The translations under genes and the position numbers were made by a program. Under the pieces are notes generated by a model. The model did no database searches. It saw only the letters and a list, made by a program, of their open reading frames with translations, and was not told the DNA's origin. Source: Bacillota bacterium (GTDB taxonomy: Bacteria; Bacillota_E; Symbiobacteriia; Symbiobacteriales; Symbiobacteriaceae). Taken from it: a stretch of 8,294 nucleotides of DNA. Positions 1 to 6,725 of this stretch are shown here, in pieces. The DNA is taken from NCBI GenBank assembly GCA_003242675.1, contig QGVE01000120.1:1-8294 (forward strand), read 5' to 3'. The first letter of the stretch is position 1, and each line of letters starts with the position of its first letter.

Positions 1-127
1 TTCCCCCTCCCCAGCTCAGTCCGGGAGAACCGCGCAGACGGCCCACACCCGCCGCTCCCCCGGCGCAACCCGGGACGGTCGCCAACAGCAAATGCGAACA
101 GAAGCAATGGCGCGGAACCTGCACCCA
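1..127. repeat. 127-bp tandem repeat, copy 1
   Basis: This stretch aligns without gaps to the next 127 bases at a constant offset of 127. By hand count there are about 23 mismatches over 127 positions (roughly 82% identity). The best part is bases 1-110 against 128-237, with about 16 mismatches. Shared landmarks are CCCCAGCTCAG, CCGGGAGAAC, CCCCCGGCGCAA and TGCGAACAGAAGC. The period is not a multiple of three and no credible gene covers it, so it is not a protein repeat. Its left boundary may lie outside the window, so further copies could exist there. The function is unknown. Confidence 0.85.
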
Positions 128-254
128 TTCCCGCTCCCCAGCTCAGCCCGGGAGAACTGCGGAGACGACCTACACCCACCCCTCCCCCGGCGCAATCGGA
201 GAGGGTGGTCAACAGCAAGTGCGAACAGAAGCGATGGCGGGGGATCCAAACCCC
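128..254. repeat. 127-bp tandem repeat, copy 2
   Basis: This is the second copy of the repeat. Differences from copy 1 are scattered single-base substitutions, many of them transitions, which suggests an old duplication that has drifted. The last 17 bases (238-254) match copy 1 poorly, so the true unit may end near 237. That diverged tail is where a GC-rich hairpin (236-258) has formed that copy 1 lacks. No similarity to a third copy is visible from 255 towards ileS. Confidence 0.85.
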
Positions 255-258
255 CGCC
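236..258 (-). terminator. Possible ileS transcription terminator hairpin
   Basis: GGCGGGGG (236-243) and CCCCCGCC (251-258) form a perfect 8-bp stem with a 7-nt loop. It begins 43 nt downstream of the ileS stop codon. Read on the minus strand, the stem is followed by ATCGCTTCTGTT, which is only weakly U-rich, so this is not a textbook intrinsic terminator. A smaller hairpin, CGGTCG/CGACCG (285-299), lies 2 nt after the ileS stop and may add 3'-end stability. Position and stem strength support a terminator role; the missing U tract keeps confidence moderate. Confidence 0.45.
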
Positions 259-301
259 ACCGCTTCGTTCCCATCCGGACGGGCCGGTCGAGCCGACCGC
301 C

Positions 302-3121
302 TCATCCGTTGTTCTCGACCTGCAGCGAAAGCACCACCGCGGCGCAGCGCTCGCAGAGCGTCGGGTGCTCCGCGACGACGCCGAGTTTGCGGTAGTTCCA
401 GCAGCGCTCGCACTTCTCGCCGTCCGCGCGCACGACCTCGACGGAAAGGTCGCCGGGGCCCTGACCGACGTACGTGCCGCTGGGCGCCGATTCGGCTCCG
501 ACGAAGAGCTTCACGTCCGAGACGATGAACACCGCCGGCAGGTCTGCCAGGTGCTTCTGGAGCAGCTCCGCCCAGGAGCCCTCACCGCCGCTGGCGTACA
601 GGTGCACCGCGGCCTCCTGGCTGGAGCCGATCAGCTTGTCGACCCGGGCCCGCTCGAGCACCAGCTGGACGGCGTCGCGCACCTCCATCAGCTTCTCCCA
701 CTCCGCGGCCAGCGCGTCGTCCAGGTAGGCCGGATCCGGCTCGGGTATCCTGAGCAGCTGGCAGGTGGGCGGCGAGCCCGCCGGCTTCGGCAGGTGGCCG
801 TACGCCTCCTCGGCGGTGAAGGAGAGGATCGGCGTCAGCATGCGGATCAGGGCGTCGGCCACGTGGTAGAGCACAGTCTGCGCGGAGCGCCGCTCCCGCG
901 AGGCGGGGGCGCTGGTGTAGAGCCGGTCCTTCAGGATGTCGAGGTAGACGGCCGAGAGGTCCACCGCGCAGTAGTTGTTCAGGGTGTGGTACACCATGTG
1001 GTACTCGTACTCCCGGTACGCCCTGGCGACCTTGTCGATGACCTCCTGCAACCGGTGCATCTGCCACCGGTCGATCTCCAGCAGGTCCTCCCGCGCCACC
1101 ATGTCGGTCTCGGGGTTGAAGTCGTACAGGTTGCCCAGCAGGTAGCGCAGAGTGTTGCGGATCTTCCGGTAGGCGTCCGCCACCTGCTTCAGGATGTTCT
1201 CCGAGAGCGCCATGTCGTGCCGGTAGTCGGTCGACGCCACCCACAGCCGCAGGATGTCTGCGCCGTACCGCTTGATCACGTCGGCCGGGTCCACCACGTT
1301 GCCCAGCGACTTGGACATCTTGCGCCCCTGCTCATCCACGGTGAACCCGTGGGTCAGCACGGCCTTGTACGGCGGCTTGCCGTCCCGGGCGACGACGGCG
1401 GTGAGCAGCGAGGACTTGAACCAGCCCCGGTGCTGGTCGGACCCCTCCAGGTAGAGGTCGGCCGGCCAGGTGAGCTCCGGACGGATCTCGAGGACGCCGA
1501 CGTGGCTGGAGCCGGAGTCGAACCACACGTCCAGGATGTCCTTCTCCTTGTGGAAGGTCCGCCCGCCGCACTTCTTGCAGGTGAGGCCGCCTTCCGGCAT
1601 GAAGTCCTCGGCCGGGCGGCGCCACCAGGCGTCGGAGCCCTCGCGGCGGAAGATCTCCGCGATCTTCTCGAACATCTTCGGCTCAAACGAAGGCTCGTCG
1701 CACGTGGAGCAGGTCAGGATGGGGATCGGCAGGCCCCACGCCCGCTGCCGGCTGATGCACCAGTCCGCCAGCCCGTCGATCATGGCGTACATGCGGTTGT
1801 AGCCCCACTCGGGGATCCAGCGGACGTGCTTGATCGCCTCCTTGGCGATGTCCATGAAGCCCTCGACCTTGACGAACCACTGCACGGTCGCCCGGTAGAT
1901 CACGGGGTTCTTGCAGCGCCAGCAGTGGGCGTACTGGTGCCGGATCTTGCCCTGGCCCAGCAGCATGCCCGCCTCGTCGAGCGCCCGGATGATCTCGGGG
2001 TTGGCCTTCTCGTAGAACAGGCCGGCGAAGGGCCCGGCCTCCGCAGTGAAGACGCCCTGGTCGTTGACGGGATTGAGCACGGGCAGCCCGTACTTCTGGC
2101 CGACCTCGAAGTCCTCATGGCCGTGGCCGGGGGCGGTGTGCACGAGGCCCGTGCCCTCCTCGGTGGTGACGTGCTCGCCGAGGATCACCGGCGACACCCG
2201 GTCGTAGAGCAGGTGGCGGTAGGTGATGCCCTCCAGGTCGGTCCCCTTCAGGGTGGCGGTGGGCTCCGCCGCCGGCAGGTTCACCGCCTGGAAGAACTTC
2301 TCCGCGAGGGCGGTGGCAATGACGAGGGTGCCCTTCTCCGTGGGATAGACGCCGTACTCCACCTCCGGGTGGACGGCGATCGCCAGGTTGGCGGGGATGG
2401 TCCACGGGGTCGTCGTCCAGATGACCAGATAGCTGCCCCCGGGGAGCCGCCCGCGCCCGTCCACCACGGGGAAGCGGACGTAGATCGAGTACGAGGTCTT
2501 CTCGTTGTACTCGATCTCCGCCTCCGCCAGGGCGGTTTCGCAGTGCGGGCACCAGTACACCGGCTTCAGGCCACGGTAGATATACCCCTTCGTGGCCATG
2601 GCGGCGAAGACCTCGACTTCCTTCGCCTCGAACTCGGGGGCGACGGTGCGGTAGGGGTTCTCCCAGTCGCCGCGGACGCCCAGCCGCTTGAACTGCTCCC
2701 GCTGCACGTTCAGCCAGTGGTGGGCGTACTCCCAGCACCGCTTCCGAAGCTCCAGCGGATCGATGCTGCGCCGGTCGATGTTCATGTCCTTCAGGGCCCG
2801 CAGTTCGATGGGCAGGCCGTGCATGTCCCAGCCCGGCACGTACGGCGCGTCGTAGCCCGCCATCGTGGCGTGCTTGACGATGATGTCCTTCAGGATCTTG
2901 TTCAGAGCCGTGCCCAGATGGATATCGCCGTTGGCGTACGGCGGGCCGTCGTGCAGGACGAACTTCGGCCGGCCGGCCGTGGCGCGCTGGACCAGGTTGT
3001 AGAGGTCCATCTCCTCCCACTTCTTCAGCAGCTCGGGCTCCCGCACGGGCAGGTTGGCCCGCATCGGGAAGTCCGTGCGGGGCATGTTCAGCGTCGCTTT
3101 GTAGTCGGTCTTCTCAGCCAT
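302..3121 (-). CDS. ileS: Isoleucine--tRNA ligase (IleRS, class I)
   Basis: This cytoplasmic enzyme charges tRNA-Ile with isoleucine using ATP and hydrolyses mischarged Val-tRNA-Ile. The product is 939 aa, very close to the usual bacterial length (about 920-940). Visible landmarks are an N-terminal [11 protein letters not shown] block, the HIGH-type motif as HLGT (68-71) within [11 protein letters not shown], and the CP1 editing domain with WTTTPWT (235-241) and [16 protein letters not shown], whose likely editing Asp is D337. These are followed by [13 protein letters not shown], the KMSKS loop (601-605), the anticodon-binding region, and a C-terminal zinc knuckle with C904/C907 and C923/C926. 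Additional CxxC pairs lie at 191/194, 400/403, 471/474 and 515/518. The ATG at 3121 is chosen because a strong Shine-Dalgarno precedes it and the family N-terminus begins there. The 37 extra upstream codons would be translated from the T-box and terminator. Expression is controlled by that T-box leader and its own promoter. Confidence 0.98.
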   Translation of the reverse strand: MAEKTDYKATLNMPRTDFPMRANLPVREPELLKKWEEMDLYNLVQRATAGRPKFVLHDGPPYANGDIHLGTALNKILKDIIVKHATMAGYDAPYVPGWDMHGLPIELRALKDMNIDRRSIDPLELRKRCWEYAHHWLNVQREQFKRLGVRGDWENPYRTVAPEFEAKEVEVFAAMATKGYIYRGLKPVYWCPHCETALAEAEIEYNEKTSYSIYVRFPVVDGRGRLPGGSYLVIWTTTPWTIPANLAIAVHPEVEYGVYPTEKGTLVIATALAEKFFQAVNLPAAEPTATLKGTDLEGITYRHLLYDRVSPVILGEHVTTEEGTGLVHTAPGHGHEDFEVGQKYGLPVLNPVNDQGVFTAEAGPFAGLFYEKANPEIIRALDEAGMLLGQGKIRHQYAHCWRCKNPVIYRATVQWFVKVEGFMDIAKEAIKHVRWIPEWGYNRMYAMIDGLADWCISRQRAWGLPIPILTCSTCDEPSFEPKMFEKIAEIFRREGSDAWWRRPAEDFMPEGGLTCKKCGGRTFHKEKDILDVWFDSGSSHVGVLEIRPELTWPADLYLEGSDQHRGWFKSSLLTAVVARDGKPPYKAVLTHGFTVDEQGRKMSKSLGNVVDPADVIKRYGADILRLWVASTDYRHDMALSENILKQVADAYRKIRNTLRYLLGNLYDFNPETDMVAREDLLEIDRWQMHRLQEVIDKVARAYREYEYHMVYHTLNNYCAVDLSAVYLDILKDRLYTSAPASRERRSAQTVLYHVADALIRMLTPILSFTAEEAYGHLPKPAGSPPTCQLLRIPEPDPAYLDDALAAEWEKLMEVRDAVQLVLERARVDKLIGSSQEAAVHLYASGGEGSWAELLQKHLADLPAVFIVSDVKLFVGAESAPSGTYVGQGPGDLSVEVVRADGEKCERCWNYRKLGVVAEHPTLCERCAAVVLSLQVENNG

Positions 3122-3129
3122 CTGTGCCG

Positions 3130-3137
3130 CTCCTCCC
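3130..3137 (-). promoter_or_regulatory. ileS ribosome binding site (fixes the start)
   Basis: The minus strand reads GGGAGGAG, ending 8 nt before the ATG at 3121. It lies immediately after the T-box terminator, so it is reached only by read-through transcripts. It rules out the longer in-frame start at 3232, which falls inside the antiterminator region. Confidence 0.85.
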
Positions 3138-3147
3138 GGAAGAACTG

Positions 3148-3175
3148 AAAAACCTCGCCCCGGCAAGGGGCGAGG
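3148..3175 (-). terminator. T-box leader intrinsic terminator
   Basis: On the minus strand CCTCGCCCC pairs perfectly with GGGGCGAGG (9 bp, loop TTGCC) and is followed directly by TTTTT. It lies 7 nt downstream of the conserved T-box sequence and about 26 nt before the ileS start. This is the expected regulated terminator: it forms when tRNA-Ile is charged and is prevented by the antiterminator when uncharged tRNA-Ile binds. Confidence 0.93.
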
Positions 3176-3420
3176 CTGCGCTCGCGGTACCACCCTTATT
3201 GAACGGCAGGCCCTGCTGGCCCTGCCGCCCACTCTCCGCCGCTCTAACGGGGGCGAAGCCGCCTGCGCCTACCGCCCGTGCCGGGGACGGCGCGGGTTTC
3301 GGGCAGGAGCTCAGAGGTGATCTTCACAGGCCGCGTGCGGGACCGGTCTCGCACCCGTACGACCAGCTCTCTGACCCGTGCGTGCCTGCTACTCGTCCTC
3401 GTCATCGCCGCATACGTTAT
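3148..3420 (-). promoter_or_regulatory. Isoleucine T-box riboswitch leader of ileS
   Basis: This leader RNA senses uncharged tRNA-Ile and controls read-through into ileS. The decisive signature is the T-box AGGGTGGTACCGCG at 3196-3183 on the minus strand. Its TGGT can pair with the ACCA end of an A73 tRNA, as expected for tRNA-Ile. Upstream are Stem I hallmarks: GACGAGGACGAGTAG near the 5' end, AGAGAGCTGG and GGTGCGAGACCGG for the distal part, and GTGAAGATCACCTCTGAGCT for the specifier loop. The specifier triplet is ATC (3321-3319), an Ile codon read by anticodon GAU. The order Stem I, T-box, terminator, Shine-Dalgarno, ileS is canonical for Firmicutes. The 5' boundary is estimated from the promoter. 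Confidence 0.94.
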
Positions 3421-3426
3421 TGGAGT

Positions 3427-3455
3427 AGATTACCATGATTCCGAGCGTTTGTCAA
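3427..3455 (-). promoter_or_regulatory. Sigma-A-type promoter of the ileS T-box transcript
   Basis: On the minus strand a perfect -35 box TTGACA (3455-3450) is followed after exactly 17 nt by TAATCT (3432-3427), a good -10 box. Initiation would be near 3420, just in front of the T-box Stem I. The -35 box begins 5 nt after the divIVA stop codon, so ileS has its own transcription start although it lies in line with the division genes. This is the clearest promoter in the window. Confidence 0.85.
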
Positions 3456-3460
3456 GTCGT

Positions 3461-4039
3461 TTAGCCGCGGGACCGTTCCGCCGGAACGGCGGTTCCGTTG
3501 CGGAGTTCCCCGATCCGCGCCGGCCGCTCCGCTGCGGCATCGCCAGAGGCCGTTCGGGGCTCGCTGAGCCGGGCCGCCGCCACGTGGGCGAGGGGGTCGG
3601 GCAGCCCGTCCAGGGCGTCCAGCTGCGACTTCAGCAGGGCGCGGACCTGGGTGCGCAGGGTGTCGAGCACGCGAATGAGGTCGGCGTTGTCGGCCAGGAT
3701 CTGGCGCGCCTTTTCCTGGCCGGCCTCCAGCATGCGCTCCACCTGCGCCCGGGTCTCGCTCAGAAGGAGCTCCGCCTCACGCCGGGCGTTCTCCCGGATC
3801 TGCTCCGCCGACTCCTCGGCGAGCACCAGCGTGCGGTTGATGGTCTGCTCCAGGTTGCGGTACTGCTCGAGCCGCTGGTTCAGGTTCTCCACCTGCTCCC
3901 GCAGGCTGGCGTTCTCGCGGATGAGGGCCTCGAACTCCTGGAGGATCTGCTCCAGAAAGTCGTCGACGGCGTCGCGGTCGTAGCCGCGCAGCCGCACGGG
4001 GAACTGCTTGTTGGCGATGTCGACCGGCGTCAGTGGCAT
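3461..4039 (-). CDS. divIVA: DivIVA-family cell-division/polarity protein
   Basis: DivIVA is a membrane-curvature-sensing scaffold at division septa and poles that recruits partner proteins. The 192-aa product starts MPLTPVDIANKQF and continues RGYDRDAVDDFLEQI, the standard DivIVA N-terminal membrane-binding domain. The B. subtilis Phe17-Arg18 tip is Leu17-Arg18 here, which keeps a hydrophobic-plus-basic pair. Residues about 27-140 are rich in Glu, Gln, Arg and Leu with heptad-like spacing, a long coiled coil. The last 40 or so residues are Ala/Pro/Arg-rich and probably disordered. The ATG at 4039 has AGGAGGAGT (4054-4046) 6 nt upstream. It sits 22 nt after ylmG and is the last gene of the division cluster. 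Where B. subtilis has ylmH between ylmG and divIVA, there is none here. Confidence 0.95.
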   Translation of the reverse strand: MPLTPVDIANKQFPVRLRGYDRDAVDDFLEQILQEFEALIRENASLREQVENLNQRLEQYRNLEQTINRTLVLAEESAEQIRENARREAELLLSETRAQVERMLEAGQEKARQILADNADLIRVLDTLRTQVRALLKSQLDALDGLPDPLAHVAAARLSEPRTASGDAAAERPARIGELRNGTAVPAERSRG

Positions 4040-4061
4040 CGTTCCACTCCTCCTGCCCCTG

Positions 4062-4358
4062 CTACATCAGCGTCCCGAACATCAGCACCCAGACCAACCG
4101 GCGCGCGAGGGCCAGCAGGATCATCAGGATGAACGGGGAGAAGTCGATCATGCCCGTGTCGGGGAGCACGCTGCGGATCGGGGCCAGCATGGGCTCCGTA
4201 GCCCGCCACACATAGTCCTCCAGCGTAAAGAACCAGCTGTTGCTGCTGGTTCGGTAGCGGGGACGAAACCAGGACATGAGCACACGAATCCAGACCAGCA
4301 CCTCCAGGATGCGCAGGAAGGTGCTGATCGTCTGGAAGACGAGCCAGGTTAAGTCCAT
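4062..4358 (-). CDS. ylmG: YggT/YlmG-family small integral membrane protein
   Basis: The 98-aa protein has two hydrophobic stretches (about residues 5-31 and 70-97) flanking a polar loop. The loop carries the family signature TEPMLAPIRSVLP (54-66), followed by the GMIDFSPFILMILL pattern at the start of the second segment. The first segment contains the family's WIRVLMSWF-type motif. Bacterial YlmG/YggT proteins, and their plastid homologues, are linked genetically to cell division and nucleoid or envelope organisation; no enzymatic activity is established. The gene lies between sepF (39 nt) and divIVA (22 nt), its usual Firmicute position. The ATG at 4358 is preceded by GGAG at close spacing (4366-4363) and by GAGAGGAG further upstream, so the start is reasonable but the exact Shine-Dalgarno is ambiguous. 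Confidence 0.93.
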   Translation of the reverse strand: MDLTWLVFQTISTFLRILEVLVWIRVLMSWFRPRYRTSSNSWFFTLEDYVWRATEPMLAPIRSVLPDTGMIDFSPFILMILLALARRLVWVLMFGTLM

Positions 4359-4397
4359 CCAGCTCCGGTCTCCTCTCGCTGCGCGGTCGGGAACCGC

Positions 4398-5012
4398 TTA
4401 CTGGTTGCGCCAGTCGAACCGCGACCGGTCGGCACCCGCACGGTCGCCCTCCTCGGGCCGCCGGGCCGAACGGGCAAGGACCTCGCTCTCCTGGGCGCCG
4501 GAGGCGCTCTGACCCATCAGCTTCTCCACGATGCCCGGGGGCAGGTCGACGGCGCCGCCGCCGATGGACGTGCCGGTCAGGCCCCGGCCCATCGTGGACA
4601 CGTCTACGCCCGGCGGGGCGTAGAAGAAGATCCCGGCGGAGACCCGCTGGGTTTCGCCGTTCAGCGCGTAGATCGCGCCGTTCAGGAAGTTGAGGATCTT
4701 CTGGGCCAGCTCCTTGTCCAGCGACTCGAGGTTGAGGATCACCGGCCGCCTCGCCTTCATCTGGTCGACGATCGTCTGCACCTCTTCAAAGGAGCGCGGC
4801 TCGACGACGACCACCTTGACGCTCCCCTGCTTGCTCGGCGCCGCGCTGATCGGCACGACCTGTGCCCGCCGGTCAGGCGCGCTGCGGCGCGGCGGCTCCT
4901 CCTGGTATGCGGGCTGGACCTCCTCCAGCTCCTCCTCCTCAAACTCGTCCTCTTCCGGACCGAACCCCAGGTAGTCCGCCAGTCGACTCCAGAGGCCAGG
5001 CTTGTTCGGCAT
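4398..5012 (-). CDS. sepF: Cell division protein SepF
   Basis: SepF binds the FtsZ C-terminus and the membrane and bundles FtsZ filaments at the septum. The 204-aa protein has the expected architecture. An amphipathic membrane-targeting N-terminus (about 1-18, MPNKPGLWSRLADYLGFG) is followed by a very acidic linker (20-39) and the globular SepF core (about 64-145). The core contains VVVVEPRSFEEVQTIVDQMK, RRPVILNLESLD, QKILNFLNGAIYALNGE and GIFFYAPPGVDV. B. subtilis SepF is about 150 aa; here about 60 residues follow the core, charged and low in complexity (ending DRSRFDWRNQ). The ATG at 5012 has GGGGAGGT (5030-5023) 10 nt upstream, and the stop codon of yggS overlaps the last base of that site, so translation of the two genes is probably coupled. 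Confidence 0.95.
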   Translation of the reverse strand: MPNKPGLWSRLADYLGFGPEEDEFEEEELEEVQPAYQEEPPRRSAPDRRAQVVPISAAPSKQGSVKVVVVEPRSFEEVQTIVDQMKARRPVILNLESLDKELAQKILNFLNGAIYALNGETQRVSAGIFFYAPPGVDVSTMGRGLTGTSIGGGAVDLPPGIVEKLMGQSASGAQESEVLARSARRPEEGDRAGADRSRFDWRNQ

Positions 5013-5020
5013 CGATTCGG

Positions 5021-5728
5021 TTACCTCCCCGGGTGTTCATCTCTCGGCCCAAAAATGGCCGTGCCGACTCGGACCAAGGTGGCACCCTCTTCCACGGCGA
5101 CCTCGAAGTCGCCGGACATGCCCATCGAGAGATGCTCGAGGTTGATCCCTTCCAGCCCCAGGGCCTGCATCTGGTCCCGCAGCTCCCGCAGGCGACGGAA
5201 GTGCGGCCGGGCATCCTCGGGATTGTCCGAAAGCGGGGCCATCGTCATCAGCCCGCGGACCCGCACCCAGCGCTGCTGCGCCACCCGGCGGAGGAACGAC
5301 TCCAGCTCGCCGGGCGGAATCCCGTGCTTCGTCGCCTCGCCCGACACGTTCACCTGCACCAGGGCGTCGACCGGCTGGTCGCGCCGCTCGGCCTGCTTGA
5401 CCAGTTCCTGGAGCAGCGAGGGCCGGTCCAGCGAGTGGATGAGCGTCGCCCACTCGAGGGCGTGCTTCACCTTGTTGGTCTGCAGCGTGCCGATCAGGTG
5501 CCACGTCGGGGCCTTGTCCTGCAGGAGAGGCGCCTTGCTGCGCAGCTCCTGCACCCGATTCTCGCCCAGGTCCCGGATGCCGGCGGCGAGGACCTCCTCG
5601 ATCTCCTCCACGGTCCGGGTCTTGGTGACGGCGACCAGCCGAATGCCTGCGGGGTCGCGCCCGGCCCGCTCGGCGGCCCGCCGGATCCGCTCCAAGACAA
5701 GACCGACATTTTCCATGATCTTCGACAC
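5021..5728 (-). CDS. yggS: YggS/YlmE PLP homeostasis protein
   Basis: This is a fold-type III PLP-binding protein (PLPBP/COG0325) that carries pyridoxal phosphate and maintains B6 and amino-acid homeostasis. No catalytic reaction is firmly assigned to the family. The 235-aa length is typical. Landmarks are LVAVTKT with the PLP lysine K36, LGENRVQEL (54-62), HLIGTLQTNK (77-86), VNVSGEATKHG (127-136), RGLMTMAPL (158-166) and the C-terminal signature LSMGMSGDFEVAVEEGATLVRVG-TAIFG (200-227). The start is a GTG at 5728; an in-frame ATG at 5716 is the alternative. A stop codon lies in frame shortly upstream, so no longer form is possible. The upstream purine-rich GGAAGGGAAG is imperfectly spaced. 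The gene corresponds to B. subtilis ylmE, immediately before sepF. Confidence 0.95.
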   Translation of the reverse strand: MSKIMENVGLVLERIRRAAERAGRDPAGIRLVAVTKTRTVEEIEEVLAAGIRDLGENRVQELRSKAPLLQDKAPTWHLIGTLQTNKVKHALEWATLIHSLDRPSLLQELVKQAERRDQPVDALVQVNVSGEATKHGIPPGELESFLRRVAQQRWVRVRGLMTMAPLSDNPEDARPHFRRLRELRDQMQALGLEGINLEHLSMGMSGDFEVAVEEGATLVRVGTAIFGPRDEHPGR

Positions 5729-5768
5729 GGTGAATCAACTTCCCTTCCAATACCGGTTGGAATTGGGT

Positions 5769-6719
5769 TTATCGGCTCCGCGGCGGCGGGTCGGTGAGCA
5801 CCTGCGCGTCCGGCGGCAGGTCCGCCTCGGCGGCCACCTCGTCGGCCGTGCCGCCCAGAACCCGGACGGGCACGAACCGGTAGCCGCCGCGCCCGGCCAC
5901 CCAGACGCCGGTCCGCCCCTCCTCCACATCGACGGCCGCCCGCGGCAGGATCACACCCTCGTACTCGGCCACCAGGAGCGAAACCCGCATGCGCCGGAGC
6001 CGCAGGGCTTCGGGCGAGGGGAGAGGCGACTCCAGGTGGATCAGCAGGTCCGGCCCCTGCGCGGCGATGCGGAGCACCCGGGCCGTGACGGGCAGGTCCC
6101 GCCCGCTCACCCGCAGCTCCAGCTCCCGGCCGGGCAGCGCGGCCTGCTGCGCCTGCGACAGGCTGCCGGCGGACACCAGGAGGAGCATGTCCACCCTGAG
6201 ATCGTCCACCAACTTGAACAGCGGCTCCCCCTCCGCCACAGGGCCGTCAGGCGTCTCGCTCAGCGCGGGCAGGGGCAGCGCGTAGAAGTCCGCCGGCCCC
6301 CAGTCCGCCACCGCCTCGGGGGTTAGGATCCCCTCCAGCCCGTCGGTCTGGTACAGCACCACTCCGGAGACCGGGCTGGTGATCACCTGTTCGGCTGCCC
6401 CTCCCGCCGGGGTGAAGGCCGCCACCTGCCCCCCGACCCGGACGCGCGCGCCCTCCGCCGCGATCCGGCGCAGGGCCCCGGCCTGCGGGGCCCGGACGAC
6501 CTGCTCCCGCCGCACCAGTACGGCGTCGGCCTCCACGGTCACGCGCAGGACGCCCTCCCGCACGCCGGCCAGGGGCTCCGGCTCTGCGCGCGCGACGGCG
6601 GGCAGCGTCACCGGCTTCCAGAGGTAAAGCCCCGCCCCCAGGGCAGTGAGGGCAAAGAGCAGCAGCGGCCAGCGCCGGCGCCGCCGGGACTCGGGCCGCA
6701 GCCGCATCACGGAGCCCAT
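5769..6719 (-). CDS. HlyD-like membrane-anchored protein of the ylm cluster
   Basis: The 316-aa product has a basic N-terminus (RLRPESRRRRR), one hydrophobic segment (about 17-34) and a long extracytoplasmic part, an N-in single-pass topology. Two short biotinyl/lipoyl-like patches are visible, VVRAPQAGALRRIAAEGARVRVG (74-96) and ITSPVSGVVLYQTDG (113-127). A beta-rich segment of the kind seen in HlyD/RND adaptor subunits follows, with EGEPLFKLVDDLRVDMLLLV (163-182) and VILPRAAVDVEEGRTGVWV (256-274). The long coiled-coil hairpin of a true export adaptor is absent, and no ABC or permease gene is adjacent, so a transport role is unproven. The ATG at 6719 is chosen over the upstream in-frame codons because GGAGGGAGG (6734-6726) sits 6 nt before it and the upstream codons overlap pgeF. 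It lies 20 nt after pgeF and 40 nt before yggS. Confidence 0.8.
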   Translation of the reverse strand: MGSVMRLRPESRRRRRWPLLLFALTALGAGLYLWKPVTLPAVARAEPEPLAGVREGVLRVTVEADAVLVRREQVVRAPQAGALRRIAAEGARVRVGGQVAAFTPAGGAAEQVITSPVSGVVLYQTDGLEGILTPEAVADWGPADFYALPLPALSETPDGPVAEGEPLFKLVDDLRVDMLLLVSAGSLSQAQQAALPGRELELRVSGRDLPVTARVLRIAAQGPDLLIHLESPLPSPEALRLRRMRVSLLVAEYEGVILPRAAVDVEEGRTGVWVAGRGGYRFVPVRVLGGTADEVAAEADLPPDAQVLTDPPPRSR

Positions 6720-6725
6720 GGAGAT

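Noticed and set aside
92..3148. A plus-strand open frame of about 1018 codons opposite ileS
   Set aside because: It is antisense to an unambiguous IleRS with all catalytic motifs. The translation is low-complexity, rich in Val, Leu, Gly, Arg, His and Asp, as expected from reading GC-rich codons backwards, and it has no recognisable domain or ribosome binding site.
3122..3232. IleRS start at 3232
   Set aside because: The extra 37 codons would run through the T-box antiterminator and the terminator, and the family N-terminus and Shine-Dalgarno place the start at 3121.
3473..3496. Overlapping inverted repeats CCGTTCC/GGAACGG and GGAAC/GTTCC near the divIVA 3' end
   Set aside because: They lie inside the divIVA coding region with very short loops and no following U tract; probably a by-product of codon use, although weak 3'-end structure cannot be excluded.
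3278..4132. Plus-strand open frame of about 284 codons opposite the T-box and divIVA
   Set aside because: It overlaps a clear riboswitch, promoter and DivIVA gene on the other strand, and its composition is typical of an antisense shadow.
4862..6326. Long plus-strand open frames opposite sepF, yggS and the HlyD-like gene
   Set aside because: They are shadows of recognised minus-strand genes, with Arg/Ser/Pro-rich translations and no family motifs.
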